DNA of 64,000 nt from Xenococcaceae cyanobacterium MO_167.B27 (GTDB lineage Bacteria > Cyanobacteriota > Cyanobacteriia > Cyanobacteriales > Xenococcaceae): assembly GCA_030065935.1 (NCBI GenBank), contig JASJCP010000002.1, positions 41,900-105,899 of the forward strand, read 5' to 3'. The notes below the pieces were generated by a model. That model did not search any database. It was given only the letters and a program-made list of their open reading frames with translations, and was not told the origin of the DNA. Position numbers and translations under genes: made by a program. Positions 1 through 8,872 of this stretch are shown here, one piece after another (the first letter of the stretch is position 1; each line of letters opens with the position of its first letter).

Positions 1-1393
1 AATGAGTATTATCTACTTCTACGTCATATACAGGGGTTTCATCTACATTCTTAGTCTCAATACTCTTAACTTTAACGAAAGCTAATTTATCAGCCAGAAA
101 GTATCGAGGGAAAGAATGTTTATTTCCTTCATACTTATCTAAAGCATTAGTTAATTCTTGATTTCGTTCTTTACTAAAAATATTAGTGAGTGAACTTAAC
201 CCATCGTAATTATTAATTTCGAGTTGCCAAAGAGGAGAGCTAATATATTCTCTTCCTTCAATTGTTCCTTTTTTAGAAGGCTGATAATAAATGTAGGGAA
301 CAATTGCTTGACTTTGTAACAAGGTTAAAGTTTGTTCAAATAACTTACTACTGGTCGTCGCAAAACCTATCTTGGCGTGATTCCCATTAGTTTTTGTAGT
401 TAGAGAACCATCTCCTCTTAGCAAGCCTTTTAATACCTCTTTTTGTAAGTTGTTAGATAACTGAAAGACAAAAGCAGGAATAGCTTTATTTGTTGCAGAG
501 TCTCCACATTGCCAAACTTTTTTGATAGCATATCCTAATAACCAGGAAGTTGCATAAACAATTGTGGTAGAAGTTCGGGTTTCAGTGCAAGGACGTAATC
601 CCAAACTTTTTAATCCTTGGATAACATCATTGAGATAATCTGTTTCATGATGGGCAAAGGTAAAAATAATCTTGTAAGTATTACCATTTTTGGAAACACA
701 ACCTTCAGAAAGATAGTAACCTAACAAACGACAGAATAAATCATTAATAGAAATCACTGCATGAGCATAATTAGCTTTGCCACTACGTCGATAAAGTTGT
801 AGATGACGACGAGGAATATTGAGTAATGGTTCTAATTTTAAAAAATGCTGAAGAGGTAAAAATCCTTTTTTCCAATAGAGACAACGATTAGTCGCAGAAG
901 TTTCAATTTCCGTTAATGCTTCTCTGATTTCTGTAGTTGGTTGCCAATCTGAGGGCAAATCCACATAAACATCTTGATGTTGTTCTCCTAAATTTGCTAA
1001 TAAATCTATTTCCTTTGGAGATGCCTCATTTTTAGGAAAATCTGTAAGTAAAGAAAGACAATCGCCCTTTTCTAACTTAGCTGCTGGTTTAAAGGTTAAA
1101 TATCCCTCTTCTGACACTAATAAAAGATGGTCTGGTGTAACTGTCAAATTACGCCCTAAAGCAGTACGGATTTTAATTAATTTTTGAGTGCTACGTTTAA
1201 AAACCCTTCTGACGGGTTGCCAACAACTTTCCCCTGTATTGGTATTGTAAGAAAGAGTTTCTACTTGATTGGATTGTGATAATTCCCAGGTATCTTGATT
1301 CTCTGGTAAACGAGATTCTACAAAATTACCGATGTTATCAAAGTAAACTCCATTTGAATCTCGCCAGATAAAAGTTTCGCTAGCAATCAAACA
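1..1393 (-). other. Intein (Hint domain plus LAGLIDADG endonuclease) in PurL, C-terminal end outside the window
   Basis: At least 464 residues are inserted in frame after PurL residue 157. Block A starts with the nucleophile Cys (codon 1391-1393), followed by the [10 protein letters not shown] pattern. Block B reads [11 protein letters not shown], with its His at intein residue 89 (codon 1127-1129). Two LAGLIDADG-type blocks follow: LLGYYLSEG near residue 221 and [11 protein letters not shown] near residue 323. At the edge, [11 protein letters not shown] matches block F. The terminal HN and the +1 Cys of the extein should lie just left of position 1. Length and order fit a full intein with homing endonuclease rather than a mini-intein. 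Acidic residues remain in both endonuclease motifs (SEG, RGDG), so activity is plausible. Splicing is inferred from family knowledge only. Confidence 0.9.
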
Positions 1394-1864
1394 ATTACCA
1401 TAGTGGCTGATACCTTCAACTACACCCTGAAAAATCCTTCTAGTTTTAGCATCTTCTAAATTACCAAACCGTAGGGAATTTAAAATGGCAATAGGACGCG
1501 CCCCCATAGTAAAGATATCCCGTAAAATACCCCCCACCCCTGTAGCAGCACCTTGAAATGGCTCAACTGCAGAAGGATGATTATGGGATTCGATTTTAAA
1601 GGCTAGTTGTAAGCCATTACCTAAGTCTATGACTCCTGCGTTTTCTCCTGGGCCTACTAAAATTCTTTTACCAGTAGTGGGAAACTGACTTAATAATGGT
1701 CGAGAATTTTTATAGCAACAATGTTCTGACCACATTACACCAAACATTCCCAACTCTGCTTTATTAGGATGGCGACCTAATCTTTTAACGATTTCTTGGT
1801 ATTCTTCAGGCTTAATACCTTCTGCTGCAATTTCCTCGGGACTAAAAGCAGTAGTTTCTGTCAT
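1..1864 (-). CDS. purL: Phosphoribosylformylglycinamidine synthase subunit PurL, 5' part, interrupted by an intein
   Basis: PurL converts FGAR to FGAM with ATP and ammonia in purine synthesis, normally together with PurS and PurQ. The minus-strand frame is open from ATG at 1864 to the window edge, about 621 codons. Residues 1-157 are a textbook PurL N-terminus: [52 protein letters not shown] and [10 protein letters not shown]. After HYGN the expected CIGIPTVGGE segment is absent, and from Cys158 an intein takes over in the same frame. The remaining PurL must lie left of position 1. An in-frame ATG 17 codons upstream (1915) exists, but the start at 1864 matches the usual cyanobacterial N-terminus MTETTAF. 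The gene has no stop or frameshift and should be functional after splicing. Confidence 0.93.
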   Translation of the reverse strand, partial: MTETTAFSPEEIAAEGIKPEEYQEIVKRLGRHPNKAELGMFGVMWSEHCCYKNSRPLLSQFPTTGKRILVGPGENAGVIDLGNGLQLAFKIESHNHPSAVEPFQGAATGVGGILRDIFTMGARPIAILNSLRFGNLEDAKTRRIFQGVVEGISHYGNCLIASETFIWRDSNGVYFDNIGNFVESRLPENQDTWELSQSNQVETLSYNTNTGESCWQPVRRVFKRSTQKLIKIRTALGRNLTVTPDHLLLVSEEGYLTFKPAAKLEKGDCLSLLTDFPKNEASPKEIDLLANLGEQHQDVYVDLPSDWQPTTEIREALTEIETSATNRCLYWKKGFLPLQHFLKLEPLLNIPRRHLQLYRRSGKANYAHAVISINDLFCRLLGYYLSEGCVSKNGNTYKIIFTFAHHETDYLNDVIQGLKSLGLRPCTETRTSTTIVYATSWLLGYAIKKVWQCGDSATNKAIPAFVFQLSNNLQKEVLKGLLRGDGSLTTKTNGNHAKIGFATTSSKLFEQTLTLLQSQAIVPYIYYQPSKKGTIEGREYISSPLWQLEINNYDGLSSLTNIFSKERNQELTNALDKYEGNKHSFPRYFLADKLAFVKVKSIETKNVDETPVYDVEVDNTH

Positions 1865-2040
1865 GGCAACCCTACAAGCAACGGCACAATCGTTTATTGT
1901 AGCGACTGTTGGCATTATTGACGGATTTTTTTCTCACGCCACGGGGTCTGACTTCTTCCCTTGTAATATCAAGTCCGTTTAATTAGTTAGAAAAAAACTT
2001 ATGAGCGCAACCAATTCTCAACTTTCTGACCTCTGACCCC

Positions 2041-2110
2041 CCGGGAGGAGACTTAATATATCTAGGTATTGAACCCAAAAGAGATCGACTGTGTAATGAA
2101 GTCTCCTTCC
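2041..2110 (+). repeat. MITE-like repeat, short copy
   Basis: A 70-bp segment with inverted ends (GGAGGAGACTT at the left, AAGTCTCCTTCC at the right). It is nearly identical, in opposite orientation, to the two ends of a longer copy at 17571-17684, including the shared internal stretch TTAATATATCTAGGTATTGA. The spacer from 1865 to 2209 between purL and the yoeB-like gene otherwise shows no coding sequence that I can support. Confidence 0.7.
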
Positions 2111-2209
2111 CGCCCCTCACCTTGTTTCTAACCTAAAATGTAACTATAAAGAGCGGACTTAATATAAGAGCTTAGGACACCGAATGGGGGAATTACCTTC
2201 AATTGTTAA

Positions 2210-2479
2210 TCAATAATGATATTTTGCTTGTAAAAATTCAATAAAATTCTCTGCTACTCGATAGACTAACCTATGTTCTTTAGTAATTCTTCTCGACCAA
2301 GTATTAGGTGATAAATACTTCAATGGTTCGGGTTTGCCAATGCCTTTAAAGGGGTCTTCTGTAACTGCTTCAACTAGATTGAGAATCTTCTCTGCTTTAG
2401 TTCGATCTTTTTTATACCACCAACCAAGGTCTTGACCAAACTTGTCGTTGAAAATGATTTTTCTATTCTTCGCGCTCAT
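2210..2479 (-). CDS. yoeB: Txe/YoeB family toxin (ribosome-dependent mRNA endonuclease)
   Basis: An 89-residue protein with the YoeB signature GKPEPLK, WSRRITKEHRLVY and a C-terminal KYHY. The residues equivalent to the E. coli YoeB catalytic set Glu46, Arg65 and His83 are present as Glu51, Arg70 and His88, so the toxin looks intact. YoeB binds the ribosomal A site and cleaves mRNA when released from its antitoxin. The gene follows the YefM-like gene with a 17-bp overlap, the normal antitoxin-then-toxin order, which implies co-translation and autoregulation by the complex. The length is about five residues above the E. coli protein, from a slightly longer N-terminus. Confidence 0.93.
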   Translation of the reverse strand: MSAKNRKIIFNDKFGQDLGWWYKKDRTKAEKILNLVEAVTEDPFKGIGKPEPLKYLSPNTWSRRITKEHRLVYRVAENFIEFLQAKYHY

Positions 2480-2858
2480 TTTCTAATTCTTGGCGCAAGT
2501 TTTCTATTGTATGATGAGGCAAAGATTCTGGCTCAGTGTTATCTCTTGCTATTGATTCTTCTAGTGCTGAAAATAGTCTTTTGGCATTAGTTGGAGAACG
2601 CAATAAATGTAAAGTCTCGAAGATATTTGCCAATTCATCAGCAGGAAGCATTGCTATATCCTTGTGTCCTTCTCTAGTTATTAAAGCGATCTTGCTCTCA
2701 TTTTCGATTCGATCTAATAAAGAAGTTTGAATGTTTGCTTCTGACCCCGCTTCATATTCTTTCATAATCTCTTCTGTTGTTTCACCTTTCGCCAAGAGAG
2801 TGAGAGCATACTCTACAGTTAGAGATGTGGTTTTAATAAATATTTCTTGATCGCTCAT
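2463..2858 (-). CDS. YefM-type antitoxin with an unusual N-terminal half
   Basis: 131 residues. The C-terminal half (about residues 55-110) carries ALITREG, PADELANIFETLHLLRSP and AKRLFSALEE. This corresponds to the YefM segment that ends the DNA-binding fold and enters the toxin-neutralising helix. The first 50 residues do not look like the usual YefM start. Instead, LLAKGETTEEIMKEYEAG resembles the helix-turn-helix-like repeat of DUF433 antitoxins. The protein overlaps the downstream YoeB toxin gene and is almost certainly its antitoxin. About 25 residues of acidic tail follow the neutralising region. The DUF433 resemblance is a motif-level impression, not a proven homology. Confidence 0.8.
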   Translation of the reverse strand: MSDQEIFIKTTSLTVEYALTLLAKGETTEEIMKEYEAGSEANIQTSLLDRIENESKIALITREGHKDIAMLPADELANIFETLHLLRSPTNAKRLFSALEESIARDNTEPESLPHHTIENLRQELENEREE

Positions 2859-2909
2859 AGTTTTTTTTTTACGATATCTTGCCTATATGTTAGATGACTA
2901 TTTTGCTCA

Positions 2910-3131
2910 TTATTCAGACTTAATAAAATCTCGTAACTCGGAAATTGCTTCCGAAGCAGTTTGAATCTTAAGCTTTCCTGCTCTGAATTCTGCTAAGGAA
3001 GATGCAGCATCTTGAGCAATTTCATCCCTGCGTCGCTCTATCATCGGACGTTGTAAGATTTGTATCAGCATCTCCTGCTGTTCTAATGGCAAATCCATTG
3101 CCTCATCTAAAACTTTATCTAGGTTCGTCAT
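2910..3131 (-). CDS. Small antitoxin-like protein (no adjacent toxin)
   Basis: 73 residues, highly helical and charged. The pattern LDKVLDEAMDLPLEQQEMLIQILQRP followed by RRRDEIAQDAASSLAEFRAGKL resembles a family common in cyanobacteria next to RelE/ParE-type toxins. I infer an antitoxin-like role. The gene lies 51 bp upstream of the YefM/YoeB pair on the same strand, but no toxin gene of its own follows it. It may be an orphan, or it may join the regulation of the pair downstream. Function is not proven by any catalytic motif. Confidence 0.6.
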   Translation of the reverse strand: MTNLDKVLDEAMDLPLEQQEMLIQILQRPMIERRRDEIAQDAASSLAEFRAGKLKIQTASEAISELRDFIKSE

Positions 3132-3255
3132 TGTACATACTCTAAACTCTATCTGCTATTGATGATAACAGTGTGAATATTAAAAACAGATTTAACAAAA
3201 TCTTGTACTGTAGTCATAGTTAATAGTTAATAATTTTCTAATTAATTGGAACTAA

Positions 3256-4980
3256 CTACTTATTTTTAAGATATCTATCCAATTCAAGCACGTATCTGGG
3301 AATACCAATGGCAATACCTTCTTTATCAAAAGCTAGCTTGAGGCGACGGCGAAATTCACGACCTACCGCAAACTGCTGTAACGGCTGAGTCTTGAGCCAA
3401 AGTACAATTTCAACACCAGTTTCTAAGATATCGTTAACGCCTAGAACATTAACAGGGTCAATAATATGTTCTTGCCATTCTGGTTCTTGTTGCATCTGTT
3501 GGGCAACTTGTTTAATTATTTTCATTGCTTGGTCGATATCTGTTTCATGAGGAAGCTTGACAGTAAAATCAATCCTAGACCAATCTTTAGTCAAGTTATG
3601 AACAATGGAAATGCTACTGTTAGGAATAGTTGTTAAACGCCCCCTCTCACCCCGTAACTGAGTCATACGTAAGTTCATATCTTCAACAACGCCTGCTGCT
3701 TCTCCCAGTAAAATGATATCTCCAATGGCATATTGGTCTTCTAAAACGATTAAGCTACCGTTGATGACATCTCGAATCAGATTTTGAGAACTAAAAGAGA
3801 TGGCAAAGCCGAGAATACCTGCACCTGCTAATAAAGGAGCAATTGGGATACGCAAGTGAACCAAAATCAAGAAGATACCCATCAGAACTAAAGCATAGCT
3901 GATGATTCCCTCTAGAACGTGAAAAAAAGTAGTCAACCGCAGCTTACGTCGCTTAGATAAGATGTTTGTTTCTTGATCATTTTCGATCAATCCTTGTAAG
4001 ATGCGATCAATAACCACAACGCTAACTTTAATTGCAGCATAAGTTCCCAAGATAATTCCTACTAATTCCCATTTAGTGAACAACCATCCTTGAATATGAC
4101 GGGTGTAAGGAAACAGTCCAAAAATATAAGTCAAACCCACTAGCCAAACAATGACGTGACCAATTTTTAGTAATCCTCGTTTGAGAATATTTACATTTTT
4201 CTGTCTTTCCCAAATTGTTGTTTGCTCCATAACCGCTATAAGCTTTTCCTGGGATGGAGCATTTATGTCACTTGAATCAAGGTTTTCTTCTGGAGAAACT
4301 ACCGATGTAGGTTGCTGTAGTTTGAGGTTTTCCCATTGTAGTGTCAAGCGTTTTTGCCAGATGATAAATAAACCGCAAAGCAACATCATTCCCAGTAAAA
4401 TCCCTCCAGTAAGGAGCAATTGACGGCTTAAGTACGCTGGTTGACGTTCCTTTTGAGCTTGTATTAAAGCAGAATGAATAATCTTACTCCACTGTTGGGC
4501 TAGATAATATACAGATAATCCGTGGATTTGAGCATCTAGTTGTGTGACATTGCCAACTTGACGCTGTGGCAATTTTTTTTTGTCACTAGCGACAATTATA
4601 GTTTGACCATTGAGATTCCTAACTCTGACAGCAAGGGTTTGAGAGTCAAAACCTTGACTAATAATTTCTTGTAGCTGCTGCTGGTATCCCTTAACCCGCA
4701 TATTCATTGGTAAGAGGCTGCGGGAAGAAGTATTACTAGAATTAGTTGCAGCCATTGCTGCAACAGGAAAAAGCTCCCGTCCATCAAGTTTGACGTAAGT
4801 ATAAATTAGATTAGGATTGCTAGGGATTTCTTCTTGAGCGAAAGTTACGGCAATACTATTAATGACAACGGTAAAAATAAGTAAGCTGGAGAAAAATAAG
4901 GATGAAAATTTTGATATACGCCAACAGCGTAATTTATGCTTAATAAATAACCACAATCTTTTCTTATTAATCAAGTCCAT
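3256..4980 (-). CDS. MscS-family mechanosensitive ion channel
   Basis: 574 residues. A basic N-terminus and hydrophobic stretch ending near residue 48 (VTFAQ) look like a signal peptide. A periplasmic segment of about 140 residues follows, then membrane spans around residues 185-210, 270-290, 305-325, 350-370 and 378-395. The last span plus FAISFSSQNLIRDVINGSLIVLED is the MscS pore helix and beta-domain entry. GDIILLGEAAGVVEDMNLR and the TIPNSSI segment are typical of the upper cytoplasmic domain. Such channels vent solutes on hypo-osmotic shock. It is longer than E. coli MscS (286 aa) because of the extra N-terminal domain and spans. It appears monocistronic. Confidence 0.9.
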   Translation of the reverse strand: MDLINKKRLWLFIKHKLRCWRISKFSSLFFSSLLIFTVVINSIAVTFAQEEIPSNPNLIYTYVKLDGRELFPVAAMAATNSSNTSSRSLLPMNMRVKGYQQQLQEIISQGFDSQTLAVRVRNLNGQTIIVASDKKKLPQRQVGNVTQLDAQIHGLSVYYLAQQWSKIIHSALIQAQKERQPAYLSRQLLLTGGILLGMMLLCGLFIIWQKRLTLQWENLKLQQPTSVVSPEENLDSSDINAPSQEKLIAVMEQTTIWERQKNVNILKRGLLKIGHVIVWLVGLTYIFGLFPYTRHIQGWLFTKWELVGIILGTYAAIKVSVVVIDRILQGLIENDQETNILSKRRKLRLTTFFHVLEGIISYALVLMGIFLILVHLRIPIAPLLAGAGILGFAISFSSQNLIRDVINGSLIVLEDQYAIGDIILLGEAAGVVEDMNLRMTQLRGERGRLTTIPNSSISIVHNLTKDWSRIDFTVKLPHETDIDQAMKIIKQVAQQMQQEPEWQEHIIDPVNVLGVNDILETGVEIVLWLKTQPLQQFAVGREFRRRLKLAFDKEGIAIGIPRYVLELDRYLKNK

Positions 4981-5157
4981 TGGCTTCTAAAAATACCCTA
5001 GCTATATTTAATGTTTATCTTCAGAATAGTAAGATAAGATTATTTTATTTGAGTATCAAACTGCTCGCGAAATATGCAATTAAAATTAACTAACGTTTCT
5101 GAAGGAGTGGCTTTGTTAAAGAACTACCAGGAGTAAATACTCAAGCCAATTGTTTAA

Positions 5158-5265
5158 ATTAATCTCGATCCTGATATTAGTGAATTTCTGACTAAGTTAG
5201 GGCAAGAAAGAAATGTCGAACTTCAAGTTTTAGTTAATCAGATGCTAAGAAATAATCTTAAATAA
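5158..5265 (+). pseudogene. Remnant of a small antitoxin-like gene (3' end only)
   Basis: A 35-codon open stretch with no start codon, translating to a segment that includes LDPDISEFLTKLGQERNVEL and VNQMLRNNLK before TAA. The pattern looks like the C-terminus of a small CopG/BrnA-like antitoxin. It is closed upstream by a stop at 5155 and lacks its N-terminal half. It lies in the same frame as the resolvase remnant that follows. I read the pair as debris in the 411-bp spacer between the channel and the APH-like gene. The rest of that spacer holds nothing I can assign. Confidence 0.45.
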
Positions 5266-5370
5266 TTAGTTTCCAGCCTTGAAAAATTAGTAGAAACTCA
5301 AAAGGGAGAAACCATAATTTATGCTAGAGTTTCGACTAATACTGAAAAACATGATTTACAACATCTCTAA
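5266..5370 (+). pseudogene. Remnant of an IS607-type serine resolvase
   Basis: The frame reads VSSLEKLVETQKGETIIYAR, then VSTNTEKHDLQHL and a stop. The core TIIYARVST....KHDLQ matches the catalytic N-terminal motif of serine recombinases of IS607 elements (usual form YARVSS..QK.DL..Q), in which the Ser is the nucleophile. Both the preceding MerR-like DNA-binding part and the rest of the catalytic domain are missing, so it is a fossil. No TnpB remnant is recognised beside it. It ends 22 bp before the APH-like gene, so an IS607-type element may once have sat here. Confidence 0.5.
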
Positions 5371-5392
5371 AGCACACTCAGCACAATAATTC

Positions 5393-6286
5393 ATGTCCTC
5401 TAAAAAAATGCACGCTAACGAGGTAAGTACCGACGTATCTATCGTGCGCCACCTACTTACTTCACAGTTTCCTCAGTGGGCTAATCTAGCTATTAAACCT
5501 GTTCTCTCTGCTGGAACAGATAACGCCATCTTTCGATTAGGTCATGATATGTCAGTACTACTTCCTCGAATTGATTGGGCCCAAGCTCAAGTTGATAAAG
5601 AACACGAGTGGATGCCCCGCCTTGCTCCCCATCTGCCACTTGCCATCCCTTTACCACTTGCTAAGGGTGAACCTGATGAAAAATATCCCTATAATTGGTC
5701 TGTTTATAAATGGCTTAAAGGTGAAAATGCTTCAATTGAGCAGCTCCTAGACCCATGCCAGACGGCGATTGAGTTAGCACAATTCATAACGGCTTTGCAA
5801 CAAATTGATACAATAGGCGGTCCACTTGCCGAAGAGCATAACTTACGTGGTGTGCCTCTAAAAACTCGAGACAAGGTGACTCGTGAGTCTATTGCTACCT
5901 TGAAGGATACTATCGATACGAATGCAGCATTTGCTGTCTGGGAGGAAGCACTTCAAGCACTTGAATGGAATAATAAACCTGTTTGGTTTCATGGCGACTT
6001 ATTAATTGGAAATCTACTATTCGAGCGGGGTCGCTTGAGTGCTGTTATCGACTTTGGAGGCTTGGGTGTGGGAGATCCTGCCTGTGACTTAATGATTGCG
6101 TGGAGTCTCTTCTCTGGTGAGAGTCGAAAGGTATTCCGTGAGGCTTTAAAGGTTGATGATGCAACTTGGGCAAGAGGTCGAGGTCAAGCTTTATCCCAAA
6201 CTGTCATCTTCATTCCCTATTATTTGAATACTAACCCTATAGGAGTAGGGTATGCCCGAAAAATGATTAAGGAAATTCTTGCTTAA
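5393..6286 (+). CDS. Aminoglycoside phosphotransferase (APH)/choline kinase-fold family protein
   Basis: 297 residues with the two kinase motifs of the APH fold: the catalytic loop WFHGDLLIGNLLF (His200-Gly-Asp202) and the metal-binding IDFGGLGVGDPACDL (Asp220). The N-lobe has FRLG and VLLPR at the expected lysine/arginine strand. These enzymes phosphorylate small hydroxylated substrates. The substrate here is unknown and resistance is not shown. The gene stands alone between opposite-strand neighbours. It is preceded by transposon debris, and a C/G-richer codon choice than its surroundings hints at acquisition. The start at ATG 5393 is the first in frame and fits the family N-terminus. Confidence 0.85.
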   Translation: MSSKKMHANEVSTDVSIVRHLLTSQFPQWANLAIKPVLSAGTDNAIFRLGHDMSVLLPRIDWAQAQVDKEHEWMPRLAPHLPLAIPLPLAKGEPDEKYPYNWSVYKWLKGENASIEQLLDPCQTAIELAQFITALQQIDTIGGPLAEEHNLRGVPLKTRDKVTRESIATLKDTIDTNAAFAVWEEALQALEWNNKPVWFHGDLLIGNLLFERGRLSAVIDFGGLGVGDPACDLMIAWSLFSGESRKVFREALKVDDATWARGRGQALSQTVIFIPYYLNTNPIGVGYARKMIKEILA

Positions 6287-6361
6287 TTATCCCTCTTCGA
6301 TTAAATTACTCAATCCTTATTTACCTATTAGGTGAGCTTACCCTGCGGTGCATATATCGCC

Positions 6362-8812
6362 CTACATCTCGGTGAGTTGGATAATTTCATCGTATTCAAA
6401 TTTTTCTAACATACTATTTAAGCCTTGAGTCAAAGATGTATTGTGAGATGGAATTTGTTTAATTAGTTGCCGAATTGAGTCTGCGTCTATTTCAATAGCT
6501 GCTTGTTTCAGTTGAGCGATCCATTTTGGAGGCATAATTGTTAAGGATGCACTATTAATTTGTGTAGAAGGTTTAGGCTCTATAATTTTGGTTACTGATG
6601 AAGTTGATAGGGTTTTATTTATATTATTTGTATTGGTTTTGACTGAGGCTGCTTGGGATAAGTTTGGGGATTTTTGGGATATTAATAAGGTTGGTAGATT
6701 GCTTTGGTTGATGAGAGTAACAGGAATATAAAATTTAAAAATTGAGCCTTGATTGAGGACGCTATTAACAGATATTTTTCCTCCAAGGAGGTTAACAAAC
6801 TGTCGGCTAATTGCCAATCCTAATCCTGTACCTTTGCGATGAGAAGATTGTTTCGTCTGGATAAAAGCATCAAAAATAGTGTCTAATTCTGAGGGTGCAA
6901 TCCCACAACCAGTATCCTCCACTTCAAAATAAAGAGTCATTTGTTTTTGAGGAGTATTTTTTGACAATTTGTTACTGATACCAGATGATTCACTCATAAC
7001 TGATGATACTTTGAGACTAACTTTGCCTTCCTGAGTAAATTTGATGCTGTTTTCTAGTAGATTAATGAGGATTTGGCGTAGTTTTATGGGATCAGTGTAA
7101 ATATATTGGGGAATCTGAGGAGATACGGAAAAGCTCAGGTGCAGATTTTTTTCTCTGGCTCTTAATTTCAACATTTTGGCTAAATTTGCCAATAAAAGAG
7201 CGAAATCGAATACTTGTGGCTTTACTGAAACTGCCCCCGATTCTATTTTAGACATTTCCAAAACATCATTGATTAAAGTAAGTAAGTGTTCTCCACTGCG
7301 TTTGATGGTGTTTAGGTTTTTGCGCTGTTGTGGATTGAGAGAGGAATCTTGTAGGGATACTTGAGTAAAACCGAGAATAGCATGAAGTGGTGTGCGTAGT
7401 TCGTGACTCATGTGGGCTAAAAATTCGCTTTTTGCCAGATTAGCAGCATCAGCAGCTTCTTTTGCTGACATTAGAGCAGCCGTTCTTTGTTCTACGCGGA
7501 TTTCTAGTTCTTCGTTAGTTCTGTCTAAATCTTTAAAAGCTGCTTTTAATTGAGTCGTCATTTCGTTAAAAGATTGTGCTAATATCTTTATTTCTTTGAT
7601 GTTTTTGGCTTTAACTTCAGGATAAAGATTGGTTCTGGTGCTTCTTTTTCGCGCACTTTGAGCAATAATACTACTTACCTGACTTAGATGGGCAATGGGT
7701 TGAGCAATTTTACGAGAAGTAACAACCCCAATAATTGTGGCAATAAATAAAGCTCCCAAACATAATAAAGCTGTCTTGCGAGTGTTGCGGTGGATGTCTC
7801 TCATAAAATCTGCTTCTGGTACTACCACCACAATTAACCAATCTAAACCCAATTCTTTCCCATAGGGTAATACTTGGACTAATTGGCGAGTTCCTTCTAG
7901 TTTGAAGTCTAACTGTTGGGTTTGTTCAATAGTTTCTAAGCTGCCAAAATATTCAATTAAATAATTATATGTACCTTTGGTAAAGAGATTTTGACTATCT
8001 ATTGCTTTGAGTCTTTGTTGTGTGCCATTGACTGCATTGTAAGTAAAAGGTTCTTCTTGTGTAGAGGTAGCAACTAAATAACCGTTGCGTTCAAGAATAA
8101 AAACTTGTCCATTATCGCTAATTTTAATACTTTCGAGAAAATCCCCTATGCGACTGAGAACTAAGTCAACACCTACTACCCCACGAAAATTGGCTTTGCT
8201 ATCATACAATTCCCCTCCAATAGTCATTCCTAATTCCCCACCAGCAAAAGTATAGATTTGAGTCCAGTTATCACGACCAATAGTAGTGGTGGTAATATAC
8301 CAAGGTCTTACACGGGGGTCATAGCGATCGCTCTCTAAAAATTTACTTCTTTCTCCCTTTTCGTCTAAAAGATAAGCTTGACGTTGGGGAACAGTATCTA
8401 CTGGTTTAGCAATAAAAGTATCATCTATATCTCTTTTTACATAAGCAAATTTTCCTGCTTCATTAGCTAAATAAATCGCATAGACAGAATCAAAAATTTT
8501 AATTTGTCGCCAAAGATCAGTTTCAATTTTCCGCCAATTATCAAAAGATAACTGTTCTAGCTCGGCTGCTTTTTGATTGAGTTGGACTATCAAACAAGGT
8601 TTTTCTACATAATTTTGAAGATGCAGTTGGACAGTAGAAGTCACCTCATTTCTCAATTTTGTTGCTACCTGATTCACAGCTTGCTGTCCGTTGCGAAATG
8701 AAAAATAGCCCACTAACCCCACTGTGATAAATATTTGTAGCAAAAAAGGTATAGTCAGAATACTTTGCAGAGAAAGATTAGCTATTCTGCGTTGAAGCAG
8801 CTTGAAAGCCAT
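6362..8812 (-). CDS. Membrane sensor histidine kinase (Cache-HAMP-HisKA-HATPase)
   Basis: 816 residues. A first membrane span at about residues 18-38 and a second near 345-365 enclose a roughly 300-residue extracytoplasmic dCache-type ligand-binding region (VRPWYITTT, GVVGVDLVLSRIGDFL). HAMP and a coiled coil follow. HisKA reads AHMSHELRTPLHAILGF, with the phospho-acceptor His470 (codon 7403-7405). The HATPase motifs are N-box NLLENSIKFT, G1 DTGCGIA and G2 GTGLGLAI. No receiver domain follows. The C-terminal 130 residues are low-complexity, then a helical tail (PKWIAQLKQAAIEIDAD...) usually seen at the end of longer cyanobacterial hybrid kinases. No response regulator is adjacent, so the partner must be elsewhere. 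Confidence 0.93.
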   Translation of the reverse strand: MAFKLLQRRIANLSLQSILTIPFLLQIFITVGLVGYFSFRNGQQAVNQVATKLRNEVTSTVQLHLQNYVEKPCLIVQLNQKAAELEQLSFDNWRKIETDLWRQIKIFDSVYAIYLANEAGKFAYVKRDIDDTFIAKPVDTVPQRQAYLLDEKGERSKFLESDRYDPRVRPWYITTTTIGRDNWTQIYTFAGGELGMTIGGELYDSKANFRGVVGVDLVLSRIGDFLESIKISDNGQVFILERNGYLVATSTQEEPFTYNAVNGTQQRLKAIDSQNLFTKGTYNYLIEYFGSLETIEQTQQLDFKLEGTRQLVQVLPYGKELGLDWLIVVVVPEADFMRDIHRNTRKTALLCLGALFIATIIGVVTSRKIAQPIAHLSQVSSIIAQSARKRSTRTNLYPEVKAKNIKEIKILAQSFNEMTTQLKAAFKDLDRTNEELEIRVEQRTAALMSAKEAADAANLAKSEFLAHMSHELRTPLHAILGFTQVSLQDSSLNPQQRKNLNTIKRSGEHLLTLINDVLEMSKIESGAVSVKPQVFDFALLLANLAKMLKLRAREKNLHLSFSVSPQIPQYIYTDPIKLRQILINLLENSIKFTQEGKVSLKVSSVMSESSGISNKLSKNTPQKQMTLYFEVEDTGCGIAPSELDTIFDAFIQTKQSSHRKGTGLGLAISRQFVNLLGGKISVNSVLNQGSIFKFYIPVTLINQSNLPTLLISQKSPNLSQAASVKTNTNNINKTLSTSSVTKIIEPKPSTQINSASLTIMPPKWIAQLKQAAIEIDADSIRQLIKQIPSHNTSLTQGLNSMLEKFEYDEIIQLTEM

Positions 8813-8872
8813 GATGTAATATTTTTATATACAAATTTAAAATTGACCACAGAGACTAAATATAATACTAAA

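Noticed and set aside
5393..6286. Calling the APH-like gene an antibiotic-resistance determinant
   Set aside because: Only the general kinase fold is evident; substrate residues of known resistance enzymes cannot be matched by eye.
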